Positions 13,401-24,756 of a stretch of 64,000 bases of DNA are shown in pieces. How positions within the stretch are numbered: the stretch's first letter is position 1; each line of letters opens with the position of its first letter. A model generated the notes under the pieces. That model made no database searches. It was given only the letters and a program-made list of their open reading frames with translations, and had not been told where the DNA came from. The stretch covers positions 12,786,479 through 12,850,478 of the forward strand of contig JACAXG010000013.1 of NCBI GenBank assembly GCA_018881555.1. Direction: 5' to 3'. Source of the DNA: Amblyornis subalaris. Taxonomy: Eukaryota; Chordata; Aves; Passeriformes; Ptilonorhynchidae. Position numbers and translations under genes: made by a program.

Positions 13401-14590
13401 CATAAAAGTGTTTGACANCTTCAGCTTCGCTCTGACATCTGATCAATTAGGATCAGCAGCCACACACAGAGATGTTTTTCACACCTATCCATCCAGCTGG
13501 TGAAAATTATCAGTAAACTACTTCATTCCTACACGGTCCAAGCCAGTGGTCTTCCCGGGGACATGCCCACATTGGTATTANCCAATTTGCTTTAATACAG
13601 AAAGAATGTTTTCATTTACTTAAACAAGCCACCATTCCCCTAAGGAAAATTCCCTGGAAGGCTCAAGTTTTACCAAGTGCTGAGAAATCTTTGGAGAAAA
13701 ACCACAAGGTGGGTGATGCGTGGTGACATCCATCCTGTCCCTTGCTCTAGTAGGGTGCTCTTCCTTACAGCGTGAGGGGGACTGGGAATTCCAGCTCTGC
13801 TGCACACACAGNGCCCTGAGTCTGTGCTGAGCCCGAAATGCTCTGTGTGGTCACAACTGCATCTGTGCACAGACAAACTGGAGCAGCAGGGCTTAAAAAT
13901 AACAGCCAGGGGAGAGGGATGCTGAAGGAACCATGGACGACAAAAGCAGCACGTCTCTCCTTGCTACAGAAACATCTCTGTGCAAAGATTTCACTTGTAC
14001 ATTTGCTTTTCTTTCTTGCAACTCATGAATAAAACCTGTGGGTTCCATATTCTCAAAAGCCAAATGCCTGGAGGTCAAATTACTCTACAATTTACCTTTC
14101 CAATTTGTGCTTTTTTGTAGTTTGTGTAGTTACTCCACATATAGGGAAGAGTTCCCCTAAAAATATTCTCCCTGTAGAGGAGTTCAGCCCTTTTCCTTCA
14201 ATTTGATACAGTCTAACCCTGCAGTTGCACATCACTGCTCTGTCCTGGTACAGTAAATTAAGGCTGGATAGAAGCAAAGAAACTGATTAATTGCAACTAT
14301 TTCAAGGACAAAATTCACCAGAAACTGAATCTTTACAGTAGATGATAAAATACATTTTTCTACAATTACAGTAGGACACAGCATCACTGGTATTGCCAAT
14401 AAATGTCAATTTTTAACCAGGCAGCCTCTATCTAGTCTTTATTCTAAATTTCTTATGTAATTACATGCATAAAAGAGATACCTCAAATTAAAATAAAAGG
14501 TTCTTCTCCAATTCACATCACTTAGAAAAATCCTGCCTCTCCTCCATCTGTTTTGGAAATTAACTGTCTTGGTAGAGCTTAGCTACTCAC

Positions 14591-14721
14591 CTGTATACTG
14601 TGGTAGGTGGGGAGTTCAGTGTGTCATAGATGAGCCTCACGTGTCCTTGGTACAACTCCAGAGCCAAAGGATCATTGTCTCCTTTGTACAGTAAGATGCC
14701 ATTGTCCTTGTCCGTGGCTAC
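14591..14721 (-). CDS. SLIT3: SLIT3 exon: laminin-G domain, second segment
   Basis: This 131-nt exon (acceptor ACTGTTTCACAG, donor ACAG|GTGAGT) encodes 43 codons from [19 protein letters not shown] through [11 protein letters not shown] and [13 protein letters not shown], leaving AG for Ser. It is the beta-strand core of LamG, with the characteristic GILLYKGD...[10 protein letters not shown] pattern. [16 protein letters not shown] distinguishes SLIT3 from SLIT2 (which I recall as DKDHIAVELYRG). It starts in phase 0 and ends in phase 2, fitting both neighbours. Confidence 0.96.
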
Positions 14722-16002
14722 CTGTGAAACAGTCATAACCAGGTAAGGTTGCTTGAGAATGATCAAAACAAGAAATAAACCTATATTAAAAATCAAACCT
14801 CCCATTTCANGNGAGAACCAGTGCTCAGNAGTACTNGTTTGTTTGATCCCTGGCTACAAACTGTTGTTGTGCTTTTGGTGCCTTTTGGTGACACATGAAT
14901 TTTTTTCTCAGCTACTGCACTAACTTGGAGTCTTAGAAAATCAACTCTGGCAGTTGAAGGTGTGTCACAAGTACAACCAAACAACTCCAGCAGGTGCTGA
15001 GCTGTTCCCAGGCTTACTATGAGCTCAAGAAAGGAAAGAAGGACCTGTCCCCACATCTTGCATAACCAGAAGTTATTCACTCTATTAATTATTAGCAAGT
15101 CATGATTTCAAATGGGACATCTACAGAGTCAGGAAGAATAGAGTAGCCCTCATCTCTNTGGCTTTCATGTACATCAAGGGAAACAAAAACTGGAATGCTG
15201 AATCTAAAAACAGGGACTTTGCTTTCCCAGTCTCCAGGGATTTTTGAAGACAACCTGCCTGTTATTTTCACAGCATGTATTTCTTGAGTTTTCTGGTTTG
15301 TATTTTGTATATGGCTGTTAAATGTCAGAACTAAACAGTAAATTTAAAAATCCGTTTGGATTTTTTTTATATATATATATATTTAAATACTACTTTTATG
15401 GCCTTAGAAGATTTTATTTTCAAATCACTTAAAAATCATATTGGACTAAGTGTCCAAAATACCTTTGATCCACAACCACAAAGATGACAGTAGTGTCCTG
15501 GCACTTTGATATCTGTTTTCAGTTGTCTTCTGAACCTCAGACCAAATTTAGGTGTAACAACAGGCCTGTAACAAAATCCCAGGCCTTTTATCTCTTGAAT
15601 GTGCACAGCAAAAGAGTAAGCAACATACTGTTTGGAGAGGCCATTTAGAGCAGCTTCTTTTATTATAGATAAATAATATCTGATATCAAACACCGAGCTG
15701 TACAGGATGAAACACAATGCTGTGACTCAGCAGGAAGACAGGAGGATTCCTGAATCNTCCCTGGTTGTGTTGCCAGTCTGGCAATAAGAGAGTGGAGAGA
15801 TTCTGGAGGCAGGATGTGTGCCCACAAAGGTACACCGGTGCCTTAGTTGCTCCTTCACATTTCACTAATTTTAGAGCAGACAAGTGGCTCACAAGTTGAC
15901 TCTGATTGTTTCAGGATTTGGGCCGACGGCCCCCGTTCCGTCCGTGTGAAACACGCACAGACAGACACAGGTATCGTTCCTTGGAGGATCCGCGCGACAA
16001 AC
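14722..16002 (-). other. SLIT3: SLIT3 intron inside the laminin-G domain (short)
   Basis: This is about 1.3 kb, the shortest intron here, splitting LamG between Gln and Val. It contains a poly-T/(TA)n tract at about 15361-15383 and a cluster of four Ns at 14810-14836. No other feature is seen. Confidence 0.85.
15361..15383. repeat. Poly-T followed by (TA)n microsatellite
   Basis: Eight T residues are followed by about seven TA units, ending in TTTAAATAC. This is a simple-sequence repeat within the short LamG intron. Confidence 0.85.
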
Positions 16003-16243
16003 CTGGAGGGAGATGTTGGCCTGCGGGCGGATCTTGGCCGAAGGCAGCTCCACGTAGGAGTCCTTGCCCACGAAGTTGACGGTGATGAGCTTCTCGCAGC
16101 GCTGCCCCGCGAAGCCGGCCAGGCAGCGGCACACGGGCTCCAGCTGCGCCACGATGCACTGGGCGCCGTTCTGGCACTCGTAGTTGTCGCAGGGGCTGGT
16201 CTGCAGCAGCACCATGGGCGGAGGCGTCTCGCAGAACAGCCCA
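16003..16243 (-). CDS. SLIT3: SLIT3 exon: end of EGF5, EGF6 and start of laminin-G domain
   Basis: This 241-nt exon is the longest here (acceptor TTTGGTTCTGCAG, donor CTCCAG|GTTTGT). It encodes Ser completion and 80 codons: GLFC closes EGF5; the linker [16 protein letters not shown]6 from [12 protein letters not shown] to [10 protein letters not shown]; then [17 protein letters not shown] and RPQANISLQ, the first strands of the LamG fold. The linker before EGF6 is where SLIT2 is proteolytically cut, as I recall after an Arg (PR|TSPCD). Here that residue is Gln, as in the SLIT3 I remember. Third positions are almost all G or C and CpGs are dense, in contrast with the neighbouring LamG exon. 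The donor GTTTGT is weaker than consensus. Confidence 0.96.
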
Positions 16244-19200
16244 CTGCAGAACCAAAGGCAAGAAAAAGCAGCCTCAATTATCACCGTCTTTTTTATTTGT
16301 ATTTCAGGTGCTGCCATTCCGCTGTGGGGTAGCGACTCTGAGGCTCAGCCAGAGTGCCTGCTGCAGGGTGTGAAAGCTGTACAGCTGAACGCTGGCAGAA
16401 ACCCCCGTGCTGGCTCTCAACGAGCCAGCTCAGACACTGAAAGCAGCCCCTACTGCCCTTTGCACTGGTTCTTCAGCTCTGCGAGGCACTGCAGCCTGGC
16501 TGAAATAGCTTCCACCCTCACTGTGCCCTGCAGAGGTTCCCAGTGAAACTGGTGAGCCATTTAAGCNCAAACCTGAAGATTTCCCCATCCCAGGTTTGTG
16601 ATTTGAGTCTACTCTGCTGTTTTAAGTGGCAACCCAGGGGACCCCTTTCCAGAGGTGATGCCTAAGCCAGCCCATTAAATTTGTTCTACCTGATACCCAT
16701 TGCTTTGTCTTCAGCAGCCAGNAGAAAACAGAAGGAAAAGTCAGTGTATATAATTCTCATTTTGTGGAAGTTAAAAATAATAATAATAAAAAATCCATGT
16801 GACCCACAACAGCCTCCACTAACAGAAAGCAAATGTTAGAAGAAGCCAGAGAGTCTGTGCTTTGTACTGCTCTGAAAGATTCCCCAAGCCCCTGGTACAG
16901 CTCCTGCACACCCTTGCTTGCTGAGAAACCCCTTTGCTGGGTGGCTTTACCAGGGCAGCTGTCCTGATACTGGCACCTAGGAATTACAATAGCAACAGTA
17001 TCTGTCAAGGCTCTTTCTTTTTTAATTTTAAAATACTTTAAAAAGCATATATTTAGAAATAATTAATAGGATTTATTTCCCCAGCAGTGGAATGTGGAGC
17101 AAAGCCTAACTTGCATAGCTTGCAATGCTTGTCCATTCTGCCTGGTACAATCTCATTTATTTAAATAATCTCTGCTGAGTTTCTTGCAGCAATCTGTCCC
17201 AGTGGAGAACTCAGAAGCATCTGAACCACGGAGGAGCAGCGCTTCCATCAGGCTCTGCAGCTTAATGTGTGCTTCCCCCCCAAGAGCAGCATTTATCAGG
17301 CAGCACTACTGTGAGGCTGATTGCTGGAGGGAAGCTTAGAGAACTTGGGGTTTATTCAGCGGGGCTCACAAATTNTCTAAAATGTTTTCATCTGCGGGGN
17401 GCAAATGAAGGCTATTTTGGGAAGAAAACACTGAAAACTTTTCAGGAAGGCGGCATGTTATGCAGCTGGGAGAAGNTGGTGAGTACTAAGGAAAGGTGCT
17501 GTGAGGAGCACAACTACACCTGAGCAGTGAATTGGAAATGATAAGGTAGGAGAGCAAGTGTGTGCATGTTGGCACTGTTGCTTTTTGGGGCTGTTGTCAG
17601 AGGGGTGTCACTGGGCATGCCTACATTGTCACCCAAGTGCTATTTGTTCAGCTGTGTGAGGATGTGAGTTGTAACATCTTTATTAATGTGTGGCTCCAAA
17701 TGGCTTTGACACACAGCATAGTGACAACCATAAAATCGTTACAGGTCTGTGCGTTTATTACAACAGAATAAGCTCCAGATAATTGGGAGGGCACTCTGCA
17801 AACTCACTGCTGGGAAATGATTGCTGGTACTTAGCCAAAAAACTTTANTAATCATCATCTTAGGTCTCCTAGTTACCTTTGTCAGACCACCCCTTGTGTT
17901 CTCTCCTTTTCATCAACACTTGCAGCCTTCAATCACTTGCAGAGTTATCTCCTTGCCACACATCACCATGCCCAAGGCAGCTGCAAGGACAAGGGAGTCT
18001 GTAGCCCTGAACATCAGAAGGCTGAACTCTGTCAATCACCNTATTTGCATTTGTAATCTTAACAGGAAAAAACCCAAACCTCAGAACCCCCTTCAGAGCA
18101 GCAGGCCTTTAAACTACAAAAGGCTTGAGTCATGGGAAGAATAATGAGATCATATTTTGTTAGCAGAATTTTAATCCTGAAATCAAACAAGATCAGCGAC
18201 TGTTCTGCATGGGGAACACATGGGGCTCCAGCTTGCTGTCTGCCTTGGCAGAGGGAGCGTGGTAGTGCTCAGTGTGAGGCTTTTCTCCCCAAAGACCCTT
18301 GTCTTCCTTGCATCTTGAACAGGAAATTTAGGGAAGTGGCATGGACTAGTGGAAAAAAAAGAAAGCAAACAGAACTCAAGTTAATCCTGGCTGTGCTGTT
18401 GACAGGCAGCAGGATTACTTTGCTTGCCCACGGCTGCCTTGGGCTATGAAGTGCTGTCTAAGCTGGTAGTTGAGTATTGGAGCTTTGTGTAGAAAGATGT
18501 TTCCCCTACTTGGAGGACTTTTAGTGGAATGAAACCCCCTCATTTGATCAAGAGAGCAGGCTGGACTGTTCCAGGTTCTGCTCTTGATGCCCCTGGTGTG
18601 AGACCAGACAAGCCAGGGCACTAAATTGCCAGTAGAGTTGTTTGGTACACAAGAAGGGACCAGCCCAGTCTCCCACCTGCCCCTGCTGCTCCACCAGCTG
18701 TGTCAACTCAGAACATCTCTGCCAAACACTGTGACTCTGCTTTCCTGGAAAAAAACCCTCACATTCATCACTGCCTAGTACTGACAGGCCTTAAAAATCA
18801 GGGGACCTGCAGCAGAACTCTCCCAGTCACTTCCATCTGATGACAGGCTCGAGTTACCCTTGACTCCAGACATGGCTTTGCAATCTCATTCCTCAACTCT
18901 AACAATTAGATAACACTGAGGATTTACAATCCCACAGTCACGTTAGCCTTACCAGTCACCAATCTGCACGATCCCTAAGGCCATCAAATGGACTGAAGCA
19001 GAGAGTGAAACATGGAGAAAAGGGTATGAATTTGAAATTCAGAGGAAATCTGATATGCTGTAAATAACAAGTCTGATCCTGTGAAACCATGGGCTGACAT
19101 CATGTTATATATCAATGCCTATTCAGGGAAGGTTGCTTTGCAACAGAAATGTGTGTTGAGAGGGAGGAAAAAAAGCCCCAAACCAGCAAGGATGAAAGCA

Positions 19201-19940
19201 AGAAGAATGAAAACAGTTGCAGATACAAAGCAGAGAAAATGATTTATAAGTGTTCATGCAATTTCTGCTTTGTCAAGACTGATTTTTTCAGGTACTCCTT
19301 CTTTGTCTCATGTGTGTATTTCAAACACAGAAAAGGTTTAGCTGGAAGGAAGCCAGTATCCAGCCTCAGGCAATGATTAGTGAATCCATTTGGAGGAGCA
19401 CACTTATCTTTGACAGACAGAGAGATTTCCAGGAGTCAGATATATTGGCAGCTGTCAGAANGAGAGACTGGAAATTTCCAGCCCAAATCATACTGAGCTC
19501 ATCCAAGAGGCACAGAGACACCGGCACNAAATCTTCAGACTCACGTTTTTCTTGCAGCCAGGTCTGAGGGTTCGTACATGCAATTTTATTATCCTTTGCT
19601 GACTCTGCACATGCAGGGTTTATCTCCATATACTTTCTGTGAGTGTTTTAGATCACATTAGATCGCTAAGTGTGTTCCCAGGGATGGCTGGGACAGGCAG
19701 ACTAACACNGCACTGCCCCAGAGGCAAACTGCTGCTTTCCAAGCAAGAACCTCCAGCCCTCCGTGCGCAGTTAAGTTGTTAAAACCTCCCATAGGGACCG
19801 GACTTGAGGCACTGAGCCACCCATTCCCATGGGGATGGCAGATCAATGCTGTGTTAGAGGCTGATGAGGATNAGAGCAATTAAGGAAGGCAGCCCGGCCC
19901 TGCCCATCAGCCATTCCGGGAGGAGCCGCCTCNGCCCTAC
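16244..19940 (-). other. SLIT3: SLIT3 intron between EGF5 and EGF6/LamG exons
   Basis: This is about 3.7 kb of intron. A faint MIR-like stretch (AATCCTGGCTGTGCTGTTGAC) near 18383 is the only repeat hint. The open plus-strand frame across 16184-16546 is partly the shadow of the adjacent GC-rich exon. No further exon is seen. Confidence 0.85.
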
Positions 19941-20078
19941 CTGAAGCCCTGGGGACAGACGCAGGTGTAGCCATTGACCGCGTCCACGCAGGCGGCTCCG
20001 TGGCGGCACTTGTGGCCCACGCAGTCGTCATCGTCCACTTCACAGTGTTTTCCGCTGTAACCCGGCAAGCACTCGCAC
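19941..20078 (-). CDS. SLIT3: SLIT3 exon: end of EGF4 and calcium-binding EGF5
   Basis: This 138-nt exon (acceptor CTGCTTTTCAG, donor TTCAG|GTAGGG) completes an Arg codon and then encodes 45 codons: [12 protein letters not shown] (end of EGF4), [18 protein letters not shown] and [15 protein letters not shown] (EGF5), with AG left for Ser. DDDDC together with VDAVNGY fits a calcium-binding [15 protein letters not shown] corresponds to the SLIT3 sequence I remember (CVAHKCRHGAQC). Third codon positions are mostly G/C. Confidence 0.96.
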
Positions 20079-23000
20079 CTGAAAAGCAGAAACATCGCTC
20101 TTAACGGCTCGTTTCGACATTCGCAACAGCAGCTCACACAGGCAGCCCAGCACCGGTTTGGTCTGAGGTGGGGAGGTGTTAGCAGTTATTCCCGGCAGCA
20201 TCAAGCACCAAGTTCCCGCCATCAGGAAGGTTCAGGTCCCTCCTGGCTGGCCGCACTTGAGGCTGGGCAATCTGCTGGAAAACAAGCCGAGCAAAGCAGC
20301 ACCATTCTACAGCTTCTCCTCAGCCAAGTCTGTGCAGAAGGGGGATCACACAGCGGATCACAATTGTGCTGAAGATGACAACACCTCACAGACTCAAAGG
20401 ACAATATTCTGCAAGGGCAGGGGCTTTGATGCCTCAGACTGATTTTGCCAATGCCTGCACACTGCTGAGTTGTCTGAGGTTGGCCCTGTGCAGCTACACG
20501 GAGGTTCCGCCTTCCAAGTGGCAGCAATCTGCAGACAAGTCNTAAAACCCAGCAGGTCTAAAGAAAAAGACCACCTAGTTTTGAGACCATCACCTGTTTG
20601 CCATTCATTTGCAAGGCAAAGTGCTGCTGCAACAATGGGAAGTTGTCTTTGCAGCCTGTCCTTTGCCGGGTGACACTGTGCCTGCTGCTGTGGGGTAACG
20701 CCGTTCGCAGGATGGGAATCACACTGGGATGCACCCAAACGTGCAGACGTTGCCTGTTGGTTTTACTTCATACAGTTCTCAAGTTTGCTGTACNAAGGCT
20801 GCATCAGCATTTCTATTTATAAGTCTCGCAGAAGTTTATAACCTGACAATAGAAAATGCATCCCAAAGTCTCCGACTTGGAGCAGATCTTTTGGGATTGC
20901 TGAGTAGCCTTTTTTTGAATCTATACTGTAGACAATGTTTAGTCATGAACACTCTTTAGTCCATAAAACACATTTTACTCCTCCCAGCTGGATGTTGTTG
21001 CACATCTGGAAAACAAAAGGCATACCACTTCAACCAAATCAAGGGAAGAGCTACAATTAATGTCAGCTATAAAAGAGAGGTTTGTGCTCTCGCTGGAGCC
21101 CTGTGGTTGGACACAGCATGCTTGTCACCAAGAGCTCGAAGAGGAGAGACACTACGAAGTTGACGGNTGTGACAGCAGCCACCCAGCTCAGGCACTGAGA
21201 ATGTGAGTTCAGTCTCCATTTAAAACGTGGCTTGTGACTGGCTGAACCAGGAGCAAACAGGGCAAAGCCTGTTCCCCTGCAGCTGTCGAGGGACAGGGTT
21301 AGGTACTTGCAGACACTTCTTATCTCCACCCTCCCTGCAGGACAGGCCTCATCACGACCCTCTGCAGCCACTGGAGGGTCGATGTCCCAGCCCTGCATGT
21401 GTGAATTGCTCTTCGTACACTTTGGTGGCTCAGGGAATACTGTGATTAACATAATGGAGATGACAAAACAGAGCAAAAAGCAAAAAGTGTCCCTTCCCCA
21501 AACCCTAAGAAGTGGGCAACATTTTCTGGCACCTTTGCAAGTCACACCTGNAAGGAAATAATGTCAATCAAAAGACTTTGAAAGGGGAATTGGCAGCATT
21601 TAATCCTGTTGTTTTTTATTGATCCCTGCAGTCCTAATATAAAGTGATGTAATAATGAACAATGTGCAGTTCCTTATTCAGGGCTGCCATGCATCAATTT
21701 TATGATGTGTATTGGCTATCTCAGTAATGACAGAACCACCACTTTTCTCTGCAGGGCTGCATTAAATCAGCATTTTAAGCTGTCAGGTAATAATTCCAAG
21801 CTTTAGAATAATAAAGTATATTTATATCATGCTCCAACATCAATACAGTGAATGGAAAAACATGCTCCTTTCTTGNATTTATTTTTTTGGAAGTAATTTC
21901 ATTGTGTTAAATGCTATTTTTTTGTTTTGTTTTCTGGCATACAGAAAGCTACTCTTCTATATAGTAAAAGCACACTAAAGATGTGGAGGCTGGAAGGGAG
22001 GAAAGCCACCTGCAAATTTAACTCAGAAAGCAAAGAGCTCTGTGCAGCCAAAGACACATTGAAATAGTCCACTTTGCTTCCAAGCTTGGCTTTCCCTTTA
22101 GAAGCATGGAATTCCTTTTGGGTCAGTCTTCTCTGAGGTCTTGGTGTGTCACATCTAGGCTGAAGCTACCAAAAACGCCTGCCTGAAGTATAGTAGCTGA
22201 GAAATTCAGCCCCATGAGTTCTTCACCCAGACTCCTCCTAGAAACACAANGTCTGCCCCTCCAGGGAACGATGGCATGGTAACTCCATCCTCATCCCACA
22301 ATCCCACAGTGCCAGCAAGGGACTGAGTATCAAATCCTGGTAAGAGTAATTTACATGATTAGATAGTTGTCTCATTCCCCCGTGACCATCTGACACCACT
22401 ACAGTTGAAATCTTGTTTTCTGTTACAGTCTTGTAGTGATGGCAGCATTCCCAGGATCACAGAGAGCCTAAAAACATGTCCAGTGGTATTTAAAATGTTG
22501 GCCTATCTGAGGGGATTTGCATCTGCATGCATTCAATGTCTGTTGTATTAAAGCTGTGAATCATGGCTTCTATCGCAGGGCCAGAATGGAATTTCCCTCC
22601 CCAGATCAATAAATAACTTGGCTTCCTATTTTTTTCCTGTCTTTGTCATCTTTTCTTCCCTCTGCAGAGCTGCAGACTGACTAGAGCTGAGGGCAGGACA
22701 GACAGACTGACCAGTGCTGTGCAATGCCCCACTGGTGTGTCCCACTCGCATGCCCAAGGCACAAACAGCTCAGGAACAGGCCTGAATCCTGCCATTAATA
22801 CTCCCTGCCTCTGGAAGCAGACAGCTGGTACATGACCCTGACTCCTGCAGACAGCATTATCCTGCACCATGATGTGCTGAACGTCAGGAGATCAGGCTGC
22901 TCAAGGGATCAGCAACAGCACAGGACCAGAGGCTGCTGCTTTCAGTGAGCCCCAGCAGCACCCACACATCACTGCCCAGCTGCTGAGGGCTCTCGGCCCA

Positions 23001-24662
23001 TTTCTGGATGGTTTGGTGCCACTGAAGCATGAAAAATAGCAATACTTGGACAGCTCTACATTCAAGGATCCTTCACCTCTCAAGTCTGGCTGCTAGAAAG
23101 CAAAATGGGACAGAAGGAGTAGAGAAATCATGGGCTTTTCTGTAGCATTCTATGAATAGTGGNAAGAATAACACAACAAACAGTAGCAGAAAAATACTTA
23201 AAAGTAGTTATTTAGGCTCCCCTCAAGGGTTAGTGGCCCTACTGTGAAGAACACTCTTCTAGCAAGCATNTGAGAAAAAGCATCTTATTTACTCAAATTG
23301 TTGGGATGGCAGGTATGCCAATGCTTCCAGCAAGGGGAAAACCATTCGGGGCCACAGCTGTCTCTATCCCTTCATCCATCTAGCAACAGAAGGCAATTCG
23401 AGTTACAAGCCTTCAGCTCGTAACATGACGTGGCTACTGGATTAACCAAATGATGGATCAACTAGGAATGAAAGCCGGAAAGAACATAAGGGACTATTTA
23501 TGCACTGGCATACACCTCCTTATCCAGTCCCTGCCTATCAGCTCAGGAACTCTCCTAATCATTTAACAGCTTCATCTTGCTCAAGATTTGGAAACATTTC
23601 AGTCTGGAGGCTTTTCACCCAAAAGAAAGGCTTGTGTTGTACTGCCTGACTGCCCAGCACAGTCAGCTGCCCTTAAGATAGCCACCATCTCTAAAATTTT
23701 GGTTCATTTCCTTTTAACATTCCTGAAATGTCCTGTGTACCAATTTACACTATCCTGACATACTGGTTGCTTCACAGGACACAATCTGACCCCAACTGCA
23801 AGTTACCACGAAGACCAAAGCCTGCTACCATCCCTCTCCTGGGTGTGCTGGACAAAACCCCAGGAGGGAATCAGTGAGCAGCCAGGGCTGCACTGTGGCT
23901 GTGAAAACAGCCTTAGGGAAGGTGCAGAGAGCAGTTCACTCTGCACTGACCTCTCTTGGATTTGTCTCCAAAGATCTTTTCCTGACAAGTTTTTCACAGA
24001 GCCTGACTTTTCAATTGACTGTCTCTATTTGCTAAATTGCTCTGAAAGTCNCTCTTCAGACAAGTCATGAATGCTGCCACTGTGCACCTCTCAAAACTCT
24101 CCACCCCCGAACCTCCAGGTATTTTACTGCCATCTAAAGCACGAGGCTTTATTTTGCCCCTGTGAAACAGTCAGTGTCACTCCCAACAGGCAAATGCAAA
24201 CACAGACTTCACCAAATCCCACATGAGCCAAGGAAGGCCAATGGAAAAGGCAGCTCCTGAGCAGGAGCCATCCAGCTCTGGATCTGTTAAGGCTCCTGTT
24301 GTGCTGCTTGAATTTATACATGCCCTAAGGAACATATAAGGAAACTGTCCTTGGTTTCTGATGCAGGATAAGGTACTTTGCAGTGACTATTCCATAAATT
24401 CTCCTACTGCCATGCTCTATTCCAGAATAATTTCTCTGCTCTGAGGGTTCATCCATTATTTTTAAGTAAACGACAGAAAGCTAGAAACGTATGTATGGAT
24501 GCATTAAAGTTAAAATGTGGCCTGGACTGAAGTGTATATAGTCTTGCATCGTTTGTGTTAATTTTAGCGATTTTTGCTCCAAACTCATTGCCAGTTCAAC
24601 CCCAGTCAAGCCAATGGACGGATGTGCCCAGTGTGTAGAGACCAACATGAACACACACTTAC
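20079..24662 (-). other. SLIT3: SLIT3 intron between EGF4 and EGF5 exons
   Basis: This is about 4.6 kb of intron without a recognisable exon. The AT-rich stretch at about 21590-21860 looks unlike simple repeat and could be constrained non-coding sequence, but I cannot test that. An open minus-strand frame at 21063-21545 begins at GTG and has no domain. Confidence 0.85.
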
Positions 24663-24756
24663 CTGGTTCCTTTGTCCAGGGGAACACATTTGGACTCATG
24701 TTGGCAGGGATTCAGATCAGGAACACAGTGGTTAATCACCTCNTCACACAGTTCAC
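24663..24756 (-). CDS. SLIT3: SLIT3 exon: end of EGF3 and first part of EGF4
   Basis: This 94-nt exon (acceptor CCTTTCCCCCAG, donor CCAG|GTAAGT) completes Gly and then encodes 30 codons: ELC (closing EGF3), EVINHCVPDLNPCQHESKC and VPLDKGT, leaving AG to form Arg with the next exon. The stretch VINHCVPDLNPCQHESKC is the clearest SLIT3-specific segment in the window; SLIT2 has LDFC here, as I recall. An N at 24743 leaves one codon (GAN, Asp or Glu) unresolved. The length and borders are otherwise clean. Confidence 0.96.

Larger units (their letters stand above)
536..14590 (-). other. SLIT3: SLIT3 intron between LamG segments 2 and 3
   Basis: This is about 14.1 kb of intron. Features: the CpG-island-like block at 4020-4740 with a 20-bp-period tandem repeat; a second CpG-rich segment at 13170-13400 beside AT-rich, possibly conserved sequence (13090-13165); and an ATGCAAAT octamer in an AT-rich context at 5916. 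The stretches 540-2750, 4800-13080 and 13400-14590 hold no exon or domain that I can recognise. At about 2968-3000 a short phrase resembles CR1 but is too brief to call. Confidence 0.85.

Noticed and set aside
21063..21545. 160-codon minus-strand frame with hydrophobic stretches
   Set aside because: Starts at GTG, contains an N, the hydrophobic segments are not organised as a signal or membrane protein, and there is no splice or promoter support.
23140..23165. CR1 3' octamer-like ATTCTATGAAT
   Set aside because: A single copy with no CR1 body adjoining.
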